Notes: a model not told the origin generated them from the sequence alone. A DNA stretch of 64,000 bases from an uncultured Lachnospiraceae bacterium (GCA_946632055.1 CAMPAR010000004.1:1-64000), one strand, 5' to 3'. Shown: positions 27,497 through 37,517, counted from the stretch's first letter. Made by a program: numbers and translations.

Positions 27497-27913
27497 TTAT
27501 CCGACGATGCCGGCGCGGACCTCGAGCATCGGGAAGAGCACGCCTTCCCGCTCGGGCGTTTCAACGAGATAGTTTCTGGAAAAGCCCCTCTGGTAGATGC
27601 CGAAGGCTTTTCCGGTATTCTGCTCGGGCGTATCCGTCAGATCCTTTTCGTCCTTCCGGTTCAGGAAGACTTCCCCGATCTTTTTCAGCGGCTTTTCGGA
27701 ACCGGCAGCCGTCACAGGATCCACGCTGAGCACGGCGTAGAATTTCCGCCGGTACATGACAAAGCAGAGCGCTTCACTTAAGGGATAGCGTTTTTTCTGA
27801 TACAGCACATAGTTCAGGGATTTTCCCTGCGTATCCGTGGTGTTCTTCCAGGCCTGGAACATGGTAAAATCATCCAGACGCTTCAGATAGGTAGGGTCCA
27901 ATACAGCCATCAC
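27497..27913 (-). CDS. Hypothetical protein, distant paralog of 108-488
   Basis: See 108-488. Confidence 0.6.
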   Translation of the reverse strand: MMAVLDPTYLKRLDDFTMFQAWKNTTDTQGKSLNYVLYQKKRYPLSEALCFVMYRRKFYAVLSVDPVTAAGSEKPLKKIGEVFLNRKDEKDLTDTPEQNTGKAFGIYQRGFSRNYLVETPEREGVLFPMLEVRAGIVG

Positions 27914-28090
27914 AGGCCTCCTTTCATTTTGCAGAGAATCGAGTGTTTTCTCAAGCGTAATTTGTTGCTTGTATCCTCAATATAACACGGTTTTTCCCCT
28001 GATACAACGACTTTTCCGGCGGATTAAGCCGGTTTATTCCGCCGAAAACAAAAGGGTTCGTACAAAAAGCCCGCGAAAGGTGCGGATTGA

Positions 28091-29047
28091 TCAGGTTTGA
28101 CCCGTTTCTTCCCCTTGCTTCAGAAGCTCCTTAAGGTCCTCCGGAGGCGCCGCCGCAAGATGAATTTCCTCCCCCGTAAACGGATGCCGGAAAGAAAGCT
28201 CGCCCGCGTGTAGAGCAGCCCGCCCGATCCGGTCTGTCGGCCCTCCATAAACGCGGTCCCCGAGAAGCGGATGCCCGGTTTCCGCCATGTGGAAGCGGAT
28301 CTGGTGCATCCGTCCGGTCGGAATTCTCACCAGGAGGACGGCATAGTCCTCCCGCTGGGAAAGAACCTGATATTCTGTCACCGCCGTCTTTTCGTCCCTG
28401 CTCTCTGAGGCCTGAGCCTCTGATTCCCGGCTCTTTTCTTCTCCGGCTTCCACTCTCAGGATTCCCGCTTCATCCCGCACATACCGCATCGGGATCGTGA
28501 TGATCCCTTTCTTTTCCCCGAACACGCCTTCCGCCGCGGCCGTATAGGTTTTCCGCACGGTGTCGTTTCTCATGAGGATTGCGGCAGCGACCGCATTCTT
28601 TGCTGAGAGGACAATTCCGGAGGTCTCCTTGTCGAGCCGTCCGATGAGGTGCACGGACGCCTCCGGGTCCGTCCGGTCAAAATACGCCCGGAGTCCGGAC
28701 GCGAGGGAATCCACGAGGTGCCCCTTCGAGGGGTGACAGACGACGCCGGAGGGTTTCGCGAGCGCGATCAGGTCCTCGTCCTCATAGAGAATCGAGAGCG
28801 GCATTTCGTTCGGAATCAGGCGATTTCCGCGGTTTTCCGAGTCCGTCAGCAGCACCGACAGCCGGTCTCCGGTATGGAGCGCCGCGCCCACCGTCACTCT
28901 TTCCCCGTTCAGGAGAAGTCCCCCGGAATCATATTTTACCGAGCTGATTTTCGCCGCCGAGAAGGCCAGCTCTTTTTTCAGATAGCTGAAAAGCGTCCGC
29001 CCGTCATAGGCGGGCGGAACGGTTATGGTATGATAACGTTTCATCAT
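28091..29047 (-). CDS. RluA-family RNA pseudouridine synthase
   Basis: LIALAKPSGVVCHPSKGH...LIGRLDKETSGIVLSAKNA...TGRMHQIRFHMAETGHPLLGDRVYG. Confidence 0.95.
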   Translation of the reverse strand: MMKRYHTITVPPAYDGRTLFSYLKKELAFSAAKISSVKYDSGGLLLNGERVTVGAALHTGDRLSVLLTDSENRGNRLIPNEMPLSILYEDEDLIALAKPSGVVCHPSKGHLVDSLASGLRAYFDRTDPEASVHLIGRLDKETSGIVLSAKNAVAAAILMRNDTVRKTYTAAAEGVFGEKKGIITIPMRYVRDEAGILRVEAGEEKSRESEAQASESRDEKTAVTEYQVLSQREDYAVLLVRIPTGRMHQIRFHMAETGHPLLGDRVYGGPTDRIGRAALHAGELSFRHPFTGEEIHLAAAPPEDLKELLKQGEETGQT

Positions 29048-29110
29048 AACAGGCAAGGATACCCCGTCTTCTAAGCGATAGCGTAGGGCGGGGAGGAATT
29101 GCCTCTGCCG

Positions 29111-30400
29111 CTATGCGGCAGTATCCCTGCTCCTCCTTTCCGTTAGTGTTGTTCCTGACCGTTCTTTCAGTCGTATCTTTTTGAACGATGCGGAAGCATG
29201 GACTTTCGTGCCCTCCAGAAGCCTCAAATCAAAGTACCCGCTTGTCCGTCTGCCGAACACGAAGCATTCCTGTCCGTTGTACGCTACACGGTCAAACAGC
29301 CTGAAACCTTTGACTTCCTTTTCCGCCTGATTGGACTTGACGATACCACCCTTTAAGGTATTGGCCTTCCGAAGCTGTCTGTTATGACAGCGTACCTTTT
29401 TGCTTAAGTAATAGTACCCGAGGGGTTCCGCATCCGGGTGTCCGCTGATGCATCTGGCATCCACAGCGTGCGTTTTCTCCAACCCGTGACGGATTCTCGT
29501 GTTCTTGGTAAGGTACCCGTATGTCATAGATACCCTTCCGGGATACCGTTCCTTCAGCCTGTCATAGCACGTCCATCGCATGATTCCCATAAATGCCGCA
29601 TCCCGAAGACTCTGGCCTCGTTTAATACTGTCCGGAAGCTTGATCTTTCCCAAATGATACTGCTTATGACAGTACTCACAAAGAGTAATCAGGTTGTCCG
29701 GCGAATCGCCGCCTGTCTTTCTCGACTCAATGTGGTGTACATTCAGGATCCTGTCTTTAGATCTGCCCTTGCAGCATTGACAGGTATGGCCATCCCTGAA
29801 AAGAACATACTCCCTGACATTCCAGAAGCCGAGCTGTTCTCCTTGCTGGTAGTCCGTTCCTTCCGGATGAGGCTTGCCATCACGGATCGCCTGGATCAGC
29901 TGCATGTCAAAGGATGCTGTCTCTATCGTGATATTCGATATCGGTAAGATTTTTGTGATATCCTCTACGGTCTTCAGGTGGGCTAAGAGCTTCGTCTCCA
30001 CCGATGGGGCAAGCCAGCCTTTGTGTTTTGCGTGTACACGGTTCAGGAATCTCGGCTTCCGGTAGCGGGTTTTCCGGTTCCTTCTGGAGCGTCGGAACTC
30101 CCTGCGGTTCGAAATGTTCTTTGTGATGTCGGTACGAAGCTGTACCTCTGATGCGTACACTTCCTGATGCTCGGTGCAGGCGGATACTCCGACATGTTCG
30201 GAACCGGCATCAATGCCGAGATCGATCGGCTGTACAATGCTTGTTGTCTCATACAGCAGCTGTATGGTGAACGGACAGCGCTTGACAGCTTTAGCTTTGT
30301 TACTGTTCAGCAGTCTCCGAACCTTGCCGCAGCGCGATGTTGGCATCAGAGGCTGTCCGTTTTTTGCCAGTACATAGACCAGCGTATTTCCTTTTGCCAT
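29111..30400 (-). CDS. iscB: IscB-type RNA-guided HNH/RuvC endonuclease (RRXRR protein)
   Basis: PLMP-type motif GQPLMPTSRCGKVRRLL, RuvC-I IDLGIDAGSEHVGVS, bridge helix RREFRRSRRNRKTRYRKPRF, HNH CQCCKGRSKDRILNVHHIESRKTGGDSPDNLITLCEYCHKQYH. ATG at 30400 preceded by AAAGGAG. Confidence 0.92.
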   Translation of the reverse strand: MAKGNTLVYVLAKNGQPLMPTSRCGKVRRLLNSNKAKAVKRCPFTIQLLYETTSIVQPIDLGIDAGSEHVGVSACTEHQEVYASEVQLRTDITKNISNRREFRRSRRNRKTRYRKPRFLNRVHAKHKGWLAPSVETKLLAHLKTVEDITKILPISNITIETASFDMQLIQAIRDGKPHPEGTDYQQGEQLGFWNVREYVLFRDGHTCQCCKGRSKDRILNVHHIESRKTGGDSPDNLITLCEYCHKQYHLGKIKLPDSIKRGQSLRDAAFMGIMRWTCYDRLKERYPGRVSMTYGYLTKNTRIRHGLEKTHAVDARCISGHPDAEPLGYYYLSKKVRCHNRQLRKANTLKGGIVKSNQAEKEVKGFRLFDRVAYNGQECFVFGRRTSGYFDLRLLEGTKVHASASFKKIRLKERSGTTLTERRSRDTAA

Positions 30401-30705
30401 GGAAGTGCGGCTCCTTTCGAAGAATGTGGTGCGCTTAATGCTGTAAGCCGGCGCGCACCGTGCCGTAAGGTGTCCTTCCCCAATGTTACAAAGGCTTTTT
30501 GCGTCCGCCACACTGTCCCTTCCCGTCAGGACTGTTTAATGACGAACCACAGAGCTACAGATTAGGACGAACGTCCGCAGGTGTGATAACCAAAGTAACG
30601 TAGTCTCTCGAAGAGACTGAGGGTAGTCAGCCGGACTTATAACGAAGATGAACTTCGTCACAAGCCCCCACTTCAAAACCTGTTAGGGTTTAAGTGGTGG
30701 GTAGT
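30401..30705 (-). ncRNA. Probable omega-RNA scaffold upstream of iscB
   Basis: Noncoding, with hairpins ACGAAG/CTTCGT, AGTCTC/GAGACT and CCACCACTTAAACC...GGTTTTGAAGTGGGGG; lies where IscB omega-RNA is normally encoded. Confidence 0.6.
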
Positions 30706-30901
30706 TGACGTTCCTTTTTCCGTGTTCCGACGTAAAATCACTGAACAATTTCGACGTCATGAAGTTCTCTTACGAGCGCCTGCCATCTGGCTTCTTTCTC
30801 CGCCTTCGTCCCGGGAATCGCCGCCGAGGCCGCCCGTCTCCAGAGGCCCTGAAGCGTCAGCGCCGGGATCAAATACTGAGATCATAAGCGGTTCTCCTTT
30901 C

Positions 30902-31750
30902 TCAGATTCCGGCCTTCACTGCCGTCTCGAGCATTTTCTTCACGCAGAGCGGGAAATCCGCCGCATCATGCACGCCGTGCAGGATCAGTCCGCCCGGATA
31001 GCCGATCTTTTTCAGCTCCTCGAAGAAAAGCTCAAAATTCACAATTCCCATGCCGGGAGACGCGAAAGAAACCGTTCCGCTCTCCGCAATATCCTTCCCG
31101 TGCGCCAGAACGACGTCCTTTCCGAGCAGCCGGAAAGCCTCCCGGATCGTGCTGTCCACATTTTCCTTCTTCGCGGTTCCGGCCGGGAAGAGATTCGCGC
31201 AGTCCATGATGACCTTGAGGTGCGGATCGCCGATGGCATCGAGATACCGGCGGTTTCTCTCGGCGGTAAAGATGACGTTGCTGGCCTCCGTCTCGACGCC
31301 GAAGATCAGATCGTACTTCGCGGCGAGCGGCATGATCTGCCGCGTCGTCACGAGAAGGTCCTTCCAGGCCTCCTCTCCCGCGCTTTCCGGGGAATAACGC
31401 CACATCCCTTCCGTACTCTTCGAGCCCGTGCAGAGCGTGACCACCTTCGCGCCGAAGAAGGCCGCCGCCTCACAGATTTTACGGAAACGGCGGGTGTATT
31501 CCGCGAGCCGCTCCCGGTTCCGGTCGACCATGTTGAAGGTTCCGTTCACGGCCGTGATGCGGATCCCCTGCTTCATGGCCGCCGCCGCGATTTCCTCGAG
31601 CTCGCCCGGGGCAAATTCCGCGGGCATCTCCTCCCCGTGGGAGGTCAGGAAATTATACTGGACTTCCGTAAAGCCGTAATCCTTTGCCCTGGCGAACACT
31701 TCGTCCACATTCCGTCCGGCAATTTCCGGACTGTAGAATCCAAGTTTCAT
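30902..31750 (-). CDS. Sugar phosphate isomerase/epimerase (TIM barrel)
   Basis: LIFGVETEASNVIFTAERNRRYLDAIGDPHLKVIMDCANLFPAG. Confidence 0.88.
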   Translation of the reverse strand: MKLGFYSPEIAGRNVDEVFARAKDYGFTEVQYNFLTSHGEEMPAEFAPGELEEIAAAAMKQGIRITAVNGTFNMVDRNRERLAEYTRRFRKICEAAAFFGAKVVTLCTGSKSTEGMWRYSPESAGEEAWKDLLVTTRQIMPLAAKYDLIFGVETEASNVIFTAERNRRYLDAIGDPHLKVIMDCANLFPAGTAKKENVDSTIREAFRLLGKDVVLAHGKDIAESGTVSFASPGMGIVNFELFFEELKKIGYPGGLILHGVHDAADFPLCVKKMLETAVKAGI

Positions 31751-31869
31751 ATTCAGGCTCCTCCTCTTCTTTTATTTTTACCGTACACTTATGGGCTGCC
31801 GCAAAAAACCGCCCCTTTCTTACCAGCATCTTATCACGGGAAAGGATTTCTGTAAAGAGATGAATACAC

Positions 31870-31929
31870 GGGGACAGGTCCATCGTACCCATTTTCGTTG
31901 TTGAAAACGGATGCGATGGACCTGTCCCC
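31870..31929. repeat. GGGGACAGG palindrome
   Basis: GGGGACAGGTCCATCG...CGATGGACCTGTCCCC, 16-bp perfect outer arms, just past the stop of 31940-33064. Confidence 0.9.
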
Positions 31930-31939
31930 ACAATTGCAA

Positions 31940-33064
31940 TTATTCGTAATCTTCGATGCGCCACTCATCCAGCCAGTCGATCAGCACCATGCCGTTCGGA
32001 TATTCTTCGCAGGGGTCGACAAAGCGAAGCGGCAGCCAGACATAATCCGCGATCGATGTATTCGCCGCACTGTCCGTGACGGTGATGTCCTCCGGACTCA
32101 GGCCGTACTTCGCCATCAGGGAACGCGCGAAATCCCCGGCTTCTTCCCGCGGAACGCGTCCCGAGAAAAGTCCCGCATAGAACTCTTCCTGATATTCATA
32201 CGGCACCTTCATATCGTTCGGAAGCCAGCGGTCGCCGAGCGCGATGTAAAGGTCCTTCTTCCACGGCACCCTGAATACCGAGGAAATCTGCGAATGGAAG
32301 GAGGTGTGGGAGGGATCCGTCGGATGCGGGTTTCCGAGCACCGTATAGGGGCCGTGCCAGCTGTCCCCGACCGCCACCTCGGAAGGATTCGGGCTGTAGC
32401 CGGTCGTCCCGGAAGTCATCAGGTAATGCTTGAAGTTCCGCTCGAAATGTGCCGTCGCTTCCCGCACATAGGGTGGATAGGGGTGCGGGAAATGCGTGCT
32501 GTAGTAGCCGGTCACATCGGTGTAGTCATTCGTGAGATCGGCGCAGATCGTCTCCGAATGCACGCGCTCGAAGTAATAGTAGGCCTTTCCGTCCCGCGCA
32601 ACCGCGAGGTCAAAGTCTCCGGCGCTCATGCCTAAGGGTTTCAGGCGCTCCCGAACGATGGTATAGGGCCCGAGGAAGGCATCCGCCGTCGCGACCGTCT
32701 CGGTCTGCTGGCCATCCTTCTGCATGATCTTCATCCAGCAGACGTATTTTTTCGTATCCCGATTGTAAATGATATGCGGGCGGTCCATCATCGCCGTGTA
32801 GGGGTTCAGGGACGAATTCTCATCGTCGAGAACCGGCTCGATGATCAGGCCGCAGTCCTCCCAGTTGTAGAGGTCCTTCGAGCGGTAGGCCCGAACACCC
32901 CAGGTCCAGATTTTCGACCCGACCGTGGTGAATTCCTTGTTTTCTCCGTAAAAATAGCAGACCTTTTCCTGTTCGTCATAAAAGATGCTGCCGCCGTGCG
33001 CCTGGACGCGCTTGCCGTTCGTATCAAGGAGCGGCTGGCCCGGTAAAATACTGGTATACTTCAT
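31940..33064 (-). CDS. Glycoside hydrolase family 43-like protein
   Basis: Five-bladed propeller style: HGGSIFYDEQEKVCYFYGENKE...WGVRAYRSKDLYNWEDCGLII...DRPHIIYN. Confidence 0.85.
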   Translation of the reverse strand: MKYTSILPGQPLLDTNGKRVQAHGGSIFYDEQEKVCYFYGENKEFTTVGSKIWTWGVRAYRSKDLYNWEDCGLIIEPVLDDENSSLNPYTAMMDRPHIIYNRDTKKYVCWMKIMQKDGQQTETVATADAFLGPYTIVRERLKPLGMSAGDFDLAVARDGKAYYYFERVHSETICADLTNDYTDVTGYYSTHFPHPYPPYVREATAHFERNFKHYLMTSGTTGYSPNPSEVAVGDSWHGPYTVLGNPHPTDPSHTSFHSQISSVFRVPWKKDLYIALGDRWLPNDMKVPYEYQEEFYAGLFSGRVPREEAGDFARSLMAKYGLSPEDITVTDSAANTSIADYVWLPLRFVDPCEEYPNGMVLIDWLDEWRIEDYE

Positions 33065-33090
33065 GGTTCCTTTTCCTTCCTGTTCGCTTT

Positions 33091-35520
33091 TCAGATCCGG
33101 ATTGCCGCTTCCGAAAGTCCGCTGCCGGACACCTTCAGAACCACGCTTCCTTCTTTGCACTTTTTCAGAATGATGAGCGCCCTGCCGTCATGAATATCGA
33201 CGGTGCTCTTTGTGAAACCGCCGGCGTGGCTGCTTCCCTGTCCGCCGAAGGCAAGAAGCGCGTACGCATCTCCCTCAACCGCCGCCGTAAGATCTGGCAC
33301 GAAGGCGTGCACCGCCTCGCCCGCCGCGTTTCGGACGGTCACGCTCACATAACAGAGTCCGTCGTCTTTGGCAAAGGGATTCTCTTCTTTTATAAGCTCA
33401 ATCGCGGTTCCGGCGCCCTTTGTCTTCAGTGTGTAGCGCTCTTCCCCGCCGCCGCTCTTTGACACTGCCGTCAGCTCGCCCGGCTCGTAGGGAATTCGGA
33501 AGGTCACGCGGCCTACCTGCTCCGGATCCGGCGTTCCTTCGCCGAGCGTCCGTCCATTCAGGAAAAGCTCGACGCTTTCTCCGCTGTAATACACCTCGAC
33601 GTCGCATTCCTCGCCTTCCTGCCCCGGGAAATCCCAGGAGTCTTCGGCGTCCGTCAGCACCCAAGGGCCGGTCTGCATCGGCCTCCAGCTCTTCTCGGGC
33701 GTACGGACCGCAATGTAGGGCTCCTTTCGAAGGCCGAGCGAAATCATTCGGTAGTAATTGCAGGGCTTCGGATCGCCGATCACCGTCAGGTCCGCGCTCT
33801 TGTTCATGAGATAGGGGAAGTTCTCCGGGCCGCCGTTTTCGCCGAGATAGGTGTGGCTGCACCAGATGAAGTCGCCGATGATGTTGCGGTGCTTCTTCAT
33901 GGCCGCGAAGTGCTCCGGAATCCGCTTCGAATGCGTTTCCGTCCCCAGGATGATCCGGTTCGGATAGTTCACGGCGTCCTCCTCATATCGGGGCAGCATG
34001 TAGTTGTAGCCGCTGATATCGACCGCCGTATCAATGATTTCAAGCATCCTGGTCACCGGCGGAATTGAGATGATTTTCCCGACGTCCAGGCCGTTCGCCA
34101 TGAATTCATTGACGTCGATCCGTTTCTCCGCATCAATCAGCCCTTCGCCGGCTTCCCGCGCGTTTTCCGCTAGGAGCGGGCCCGTGACGAGAAGCGCGTT
34201 GACCGCATTGGTCACGAAGCGCGTCGGATCCAGCCGGTGGAAGGCTTCCGTGAAGCGCATCGTAAGTTCGTAGCCCTTGTCGGTCGCAATGTCCATGATT
34301 TCATTACCGGTCGAGTACAGGAGCACGCTCGGGTGATTGTAGTCGACCCGCACCATGGTTTCGATCACCTCATCGATATCCTTTTCAAAGAACATCGAAT
34401 AGTCCTGCGGGTTTTTCATCTGACCCCAGATGTCCGTTGCTTCATCGAGCACGTAGATGCCGAGCTCGTCACAGGCGCGAAGGAGCGCCTTCGAAGCCGG
34501 GTTGTGGGCGCAGCGGACCGCATTGAAGCCGGTTTTCTTATGCGCCAGCATCCGGCGGTATTCGTAGCTCAAGTAGGTTGCGCCGCCAAGGAGCCCCTGG
34601 TCGGCGTGCACACAGCCGCCGAGAAGCTTGATTTCACGGCCGTTTACCCGAAGTCCGTGCTTCGCGTCGAGAGAAATCACGCGGAAGCCGGTCCGGGTCC
34701 GGTCGCAGTCCAGCGGCTTTTCCTGCTCGTCCGACAGAAGAACCGACACCTCGTAAAGCTCCGGATGACGGTCGTCCCAGGGGATGATGTCGGAAAGGAA
34801 AATCTGCTTCGTGAGGATCTGCTCCTTCCCGGCTTCCAGATGAATCCGGTAGTCCCCGGAGAACAGTTCCTTGCCGCAGCGGTCGCAGATGAAAATCCGG
34901 TACATTCCCTGGAAATTCGTGCGGAGGCGGTTCTGAAGAGTCACGGAAACGGAGAGCTCCGCCGCCCGGTGCTCCTCTGAAGCCTCGGGCTCCGTGCCTT
35001 CCGGTGCGGAAAGCTGCTTCGTCGTCACCCTCAGGCTCTCCGGAACAAAGCCCGTGAGCGGCTCCTTCACGATGCTGACGTCGCGGAACAGACCGCCGCC
35101 CGCGTAGAAGCGGCTCGAAATTTCCGGCACCGTCGTCGAGACCAGGATCCGGTTCTTCGAGCCGTAGTGCAGATACGGCGTCAGGTCCACGTAGAATTCC
35201 GTAAAGGAATACACGTGCTTCGTAACGCAGGAGTCGTTGACATAAACAGCCGTGACCTGCGAGGCGCCTTCAAAGAGCAGCTTCGTCACGACGTTTTGAT
35301 CCTCTTCCGGCGCGTCGTATTCCTTGTAATACTTCCAGGTTCCGCCGGAGAGGAAGCCCTGTTTTCCCTCGCTCGCACAGTCCGGGTCCTGCTCCTGCAG
35401 GAACATCGGGTCGTGCGGAAGGTCCACCAGGCGCGCGTCCTGCGGGATTGAGGGAATCAGCGCGAAGGCGTTCGACTCCTTCCAGAAGGTCCATCCCCGG
35501 TTCCACAATTCCTTTTTCAT
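33091..35520 (-). CDS. Glycoside hydrolase family 2 protein
   Basis: GGCVHADQGLLGGATY...RMLAHKKTGFNAVRCAHNPASKALLRACDELGIYVLDEATDIWG. Confidence 0.92.
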   Translation of the reverse strand: MKKELWNRGWTFWKESNAFALIPSIPQDARLVDLPHDPMFLQEQDPDCASEGKQGFLSGGTWKYYKEYDAPEEDQNVVTKLLFEGASQVTAVYVNDSCVTKHVYSFTEFYVDLTPYLHYGSKNRILVSTTVPEISSRFYAGGGLFRDVSIVKEPLTGFVPESLRVTTKQLSAPEGTEPEASEEHRAAELSVSVTLQNRLRTNFQGMYRIFICDRCGKELFSGDYRIHLEAGKEQILTKQIFLSDIIPWDDRHPELYEVSVLLSDEQEKPLDCDRTRTGFRVISLDAKHGLRVNGREIKLLGGCVHADQGLLGGATYLSYEYRRMLAHKKTGFNAVRCAHNPASKALLRACDELGIYVLDEATDIWGQMKNPQDYSMFFEKDIDEVIETMVRVDYNHPSVLLYSTGNEIMDIATDKGYELTMRFTEAFHRLDPTRFVTNAVNALLVTGPLLAENAREAGEGLIDAEKRIDVNEFMANGLDVGKIISIPPVTRMLEIIDTAVDISGYNYMLPRYEEDAVNYPNRIILGTETHSKRIPEHFAAMKKHRNIIGDFIWCSHTYLGENGGPENFPYLMNKSADLTVIGDPKPCNYYRMISLGLRKEPYIAVRTPEKSWRPMQTGPWVLTDAEDSWDFPGQEGEECDVEVYYSGESVELFLNGRTLGEGTPDPEQVGRVTFRIPYEPGELTAVSKSGGGEERYTLKTKGAGTAIELIKEENPFAKDDGLCYVSVTVRNAAGEAVHAFVPDLTAAVEGDAYALLAFGGQGSSHAGGFTKSTVDIHDGRALIILKKCKEGSVVLKVSGSGLSEAAIRI

Positions 35521-35539
35521 ACTGTTTCTCTCCTCTTTT

Positions 35540-35569
35540 AAATCTGACCTGTGGAGACAGGTCAGATTT
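35540..35569. terminator. Palindrome overlapping the stop of the GH78-like gene
   Basis: AAATCTGACCTGT-GGAG-ACAGGTCAGATTT. Confidence 0.7.
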
Positions 35570-37508
35570 CTGTCTCTACCCCGTTGTATTTCAGTACGCC
35601 GCCCGGTATGTCGGACTGCGCCCTTACCTTGCCGTCCCGGTATTCGACCGTGACGCTGCCACCCGCAATCGGGACGACTGCCTTAAAATGCTGATATCTT
35701 CCCGGCGCCGGCACGACCTCCCAGGTCTTCCCGCCGACAGAAGTCGGACGCACGCCCGCGATGTAGCGGCCGAGGAGCAGGATCGGACCCGCACCCCAGG
35801 CGTGGCACAGCGAACAGCCGAACTTGTCGCCGTACATTTCATAGTGCTCGATGCCGTGCTTCTCCGGAATATACTCCTCCCAGGAGCTTGTCGCGCCCTC
35901 CTCGAGCATGCCGCCCCAGTAGGAATCGATATAGTCCTGCAGCACCTCGGTGTGGCCGCATTTTCCGAGCGCCATCAGCTCGAAAAGCTTGAAATACGGC
36001 GTCGTAATCGCCTTCGCCTCGTCCTTTAAAAGGATATTTTCCGCAAGCTTCTGCTGCAGATCTTCCTCCACGAAATCATACATAATCGCGAAGATATTCG
36101 CATGCCGCGTCACATGGCGCTTTCCGGAGGTGAAACTGTCGATAAACGCCCCCTTCTCCTCGTCCCAGTAATCCTTCAGGATCCGCGCCTTCAGTGCGGC
36201 GGCCTTCTTAAGATACCCGGGATCCGGCTCGCCCATGAGCGCGGAAAGCTCCGCCATGACCCTGTAGACCTCGTGCAGCAGGATCTGCTCGGCGCATAAG
36301 GGGCCTTCATAGTCGAAATCATGCCAGTCGATGAAAATCCAGTCGCCGGGCTGCTGAACGACATAGCCCGTCTCCGGGTCGAGGCGCCCTGTGATAAAGG
36401 CGTACAGCGCCTTCAGATTGTCCCAGACCTCCGACACGAACTTCACATCCCCAGTCGCGAAATAGTATTCCCAGGTTCCGAGGAACATGTAGGCGGAATA
36501 GTCATTGATCGTATTGATATGCATCCGGTAGGGCTGCTTATCGAGAAGCGCCCGGATCGTCCGTTTCGTGATCGCCGGATCGTTATACAGATAGCGGTTC
36601 ACCATGTAGGACTGGTAGGCGTCGCCCGACCAGACCCAACGGTCGCGCTTGATGCCGTCGAGGAAAAACTCCCGGGAATTCAGGTGGAAGGCACGCGCCG
36701 AGATCTCCCAAATCCTCGGAAGCAGCGGATCATCCGACTCGAAGGAAGCAATGTCCTCCAGCGGAAGATACTGCAGCTTTGCTGAAAGGGATAGCGCCTC
36801 CTCCGTCTTCTCCGCCTTCAGGAAAATATAGCGGAAAGCCCTCGGCCGGAGTTCGATTTCTCCGTCTCCTTCTTCGATGTGCTCCCGAAGATAGGCGAAT
36901 TCGGCATCCAGTGCTTCTTCGCGGGATTCCCCGTAGTAAACGCTGACCCGTCCGTTTTCCTTCACGCGCTTCACCGTAACCGGCCCGAAGGATTCGACGC
37001 CGAAATCATACAGAAGCCCTCCTTCAACAGGTTCCACCGATACCGGCACGAGATCCTGATAAGCAAAGGGGAACACCGCCGGATCATCGTCTTTCTTTGT
37101 AAATTCAGGCTCCGTGCCGGCGGGACGCTTCGGCGCCTCTCCCGGAAGGTCCGCAGTCCAGCTTTCGTCCGTCACGAGCGCCTCATGATCGATGTAGATC
37201 GCCGGGAAGGTTTCAAGATTCTGCACCTTGACCGCGAGATCATACCGTCCCGCGGGAAGGGTGATTTCGCGGTTCACGCCGCCGATTCTCCGGCCGCCGA
37301 TCCGCTCCGCATAACCCTCGCCCTTTGCGTGAATCGTCAGCGTGACGGGGTTCTCAAAATCCACCGTTTTTCTGAAATATACGGCAAACTCCGGCCGGGA
37401 GACATGCCACATCGGCGGATAGCCGTAGTCGTATTCGGTCCGGCGGGAATGCAGCTGTTCGCTGTGATAAATTTCAAAATCGCCGGAATACCAGATCCAT
37501 TTTGCCAT
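35562..37508 (-). CDS. Alpha-L-rhamnosidase-like (GH78-type six-hairpin) glycosidase
   Basis: DGIKRDRWVWSGDAYQSYMVNRYLYND; ATSSWEEY; CHAWGAGPILLLGRYIAGVRP. Confidence 0.87.
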   Translation of the reverse strand: MAKWIWYSGDFEIYHSEQLHSRRTEYDYGYPPMWHVSRPEFAVYFRKTVDFENPVTLTIHAKGEGYAERIGGRRIGGVNREITLPAGRYDLAVKVQNLETFPAIYIDHEALVTDESWTADLPGEAPKRPAGTEPEFTKKDDDPAVFPFAYQDLVPVSVEPVEGGLLYDFGVESFGPVTVKRVKENGRVSVYYGESREEALDAEFAYLREHIEEGDGEIELRPRAFRYIFLKAEKTEEALSLSAKLQYLPLEDIASFESDDPLLPRIWEISARAFHLNSREFFLDGIKRDRWVWSGDAYQSYMVNRYLYNDPAITKRTIRALLDKQPYRMHINTINDYSAYMFLGTWEYYFATGDVKFVSEVWDNLKALYAFITGRLDPETGYVVQQPGDWIFIDWHDFDYEGPLCAEQILLHEVYRVMAELSALMGEPDPGYLKKAAALKARILKDYWDEEKGAFIDSFTSGKRHVTRHANIFAIMYDFVEEDLQQKLAENILLKDEAKAITTPYFKLFELMALGKCGHTEVLQDYIDSYWGGMLEEGATSSWEEYIPEKHGIEHYEMYGDKFGCSLCHAWGAGPILLLGRYIAGVRPTSVGGKTWEVVPAPGRYQHFKAVVPIAGGSVTVEYRDGKVRAQSDIPGGVLKYNGVETEI

Positions 37509-37517
37509 GGTTTCTCC

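Larger units (their letters stand above)
29055..30715 (-). mobile_element. Solo IscB-type element lacking a tnpA
   Basis: iscB ORF with a conserved-looking 5' structured region and a 3' hairpin end CCCCG...CGGGG near 29070-29095. Boundaries approximate. Confidence 0.6.

Noticed and set aside
29438-29947. 169-aa plus-strand ORF inside the IscB element
   Set aside because: Antisense to iscB with no TnpA-like motifs.
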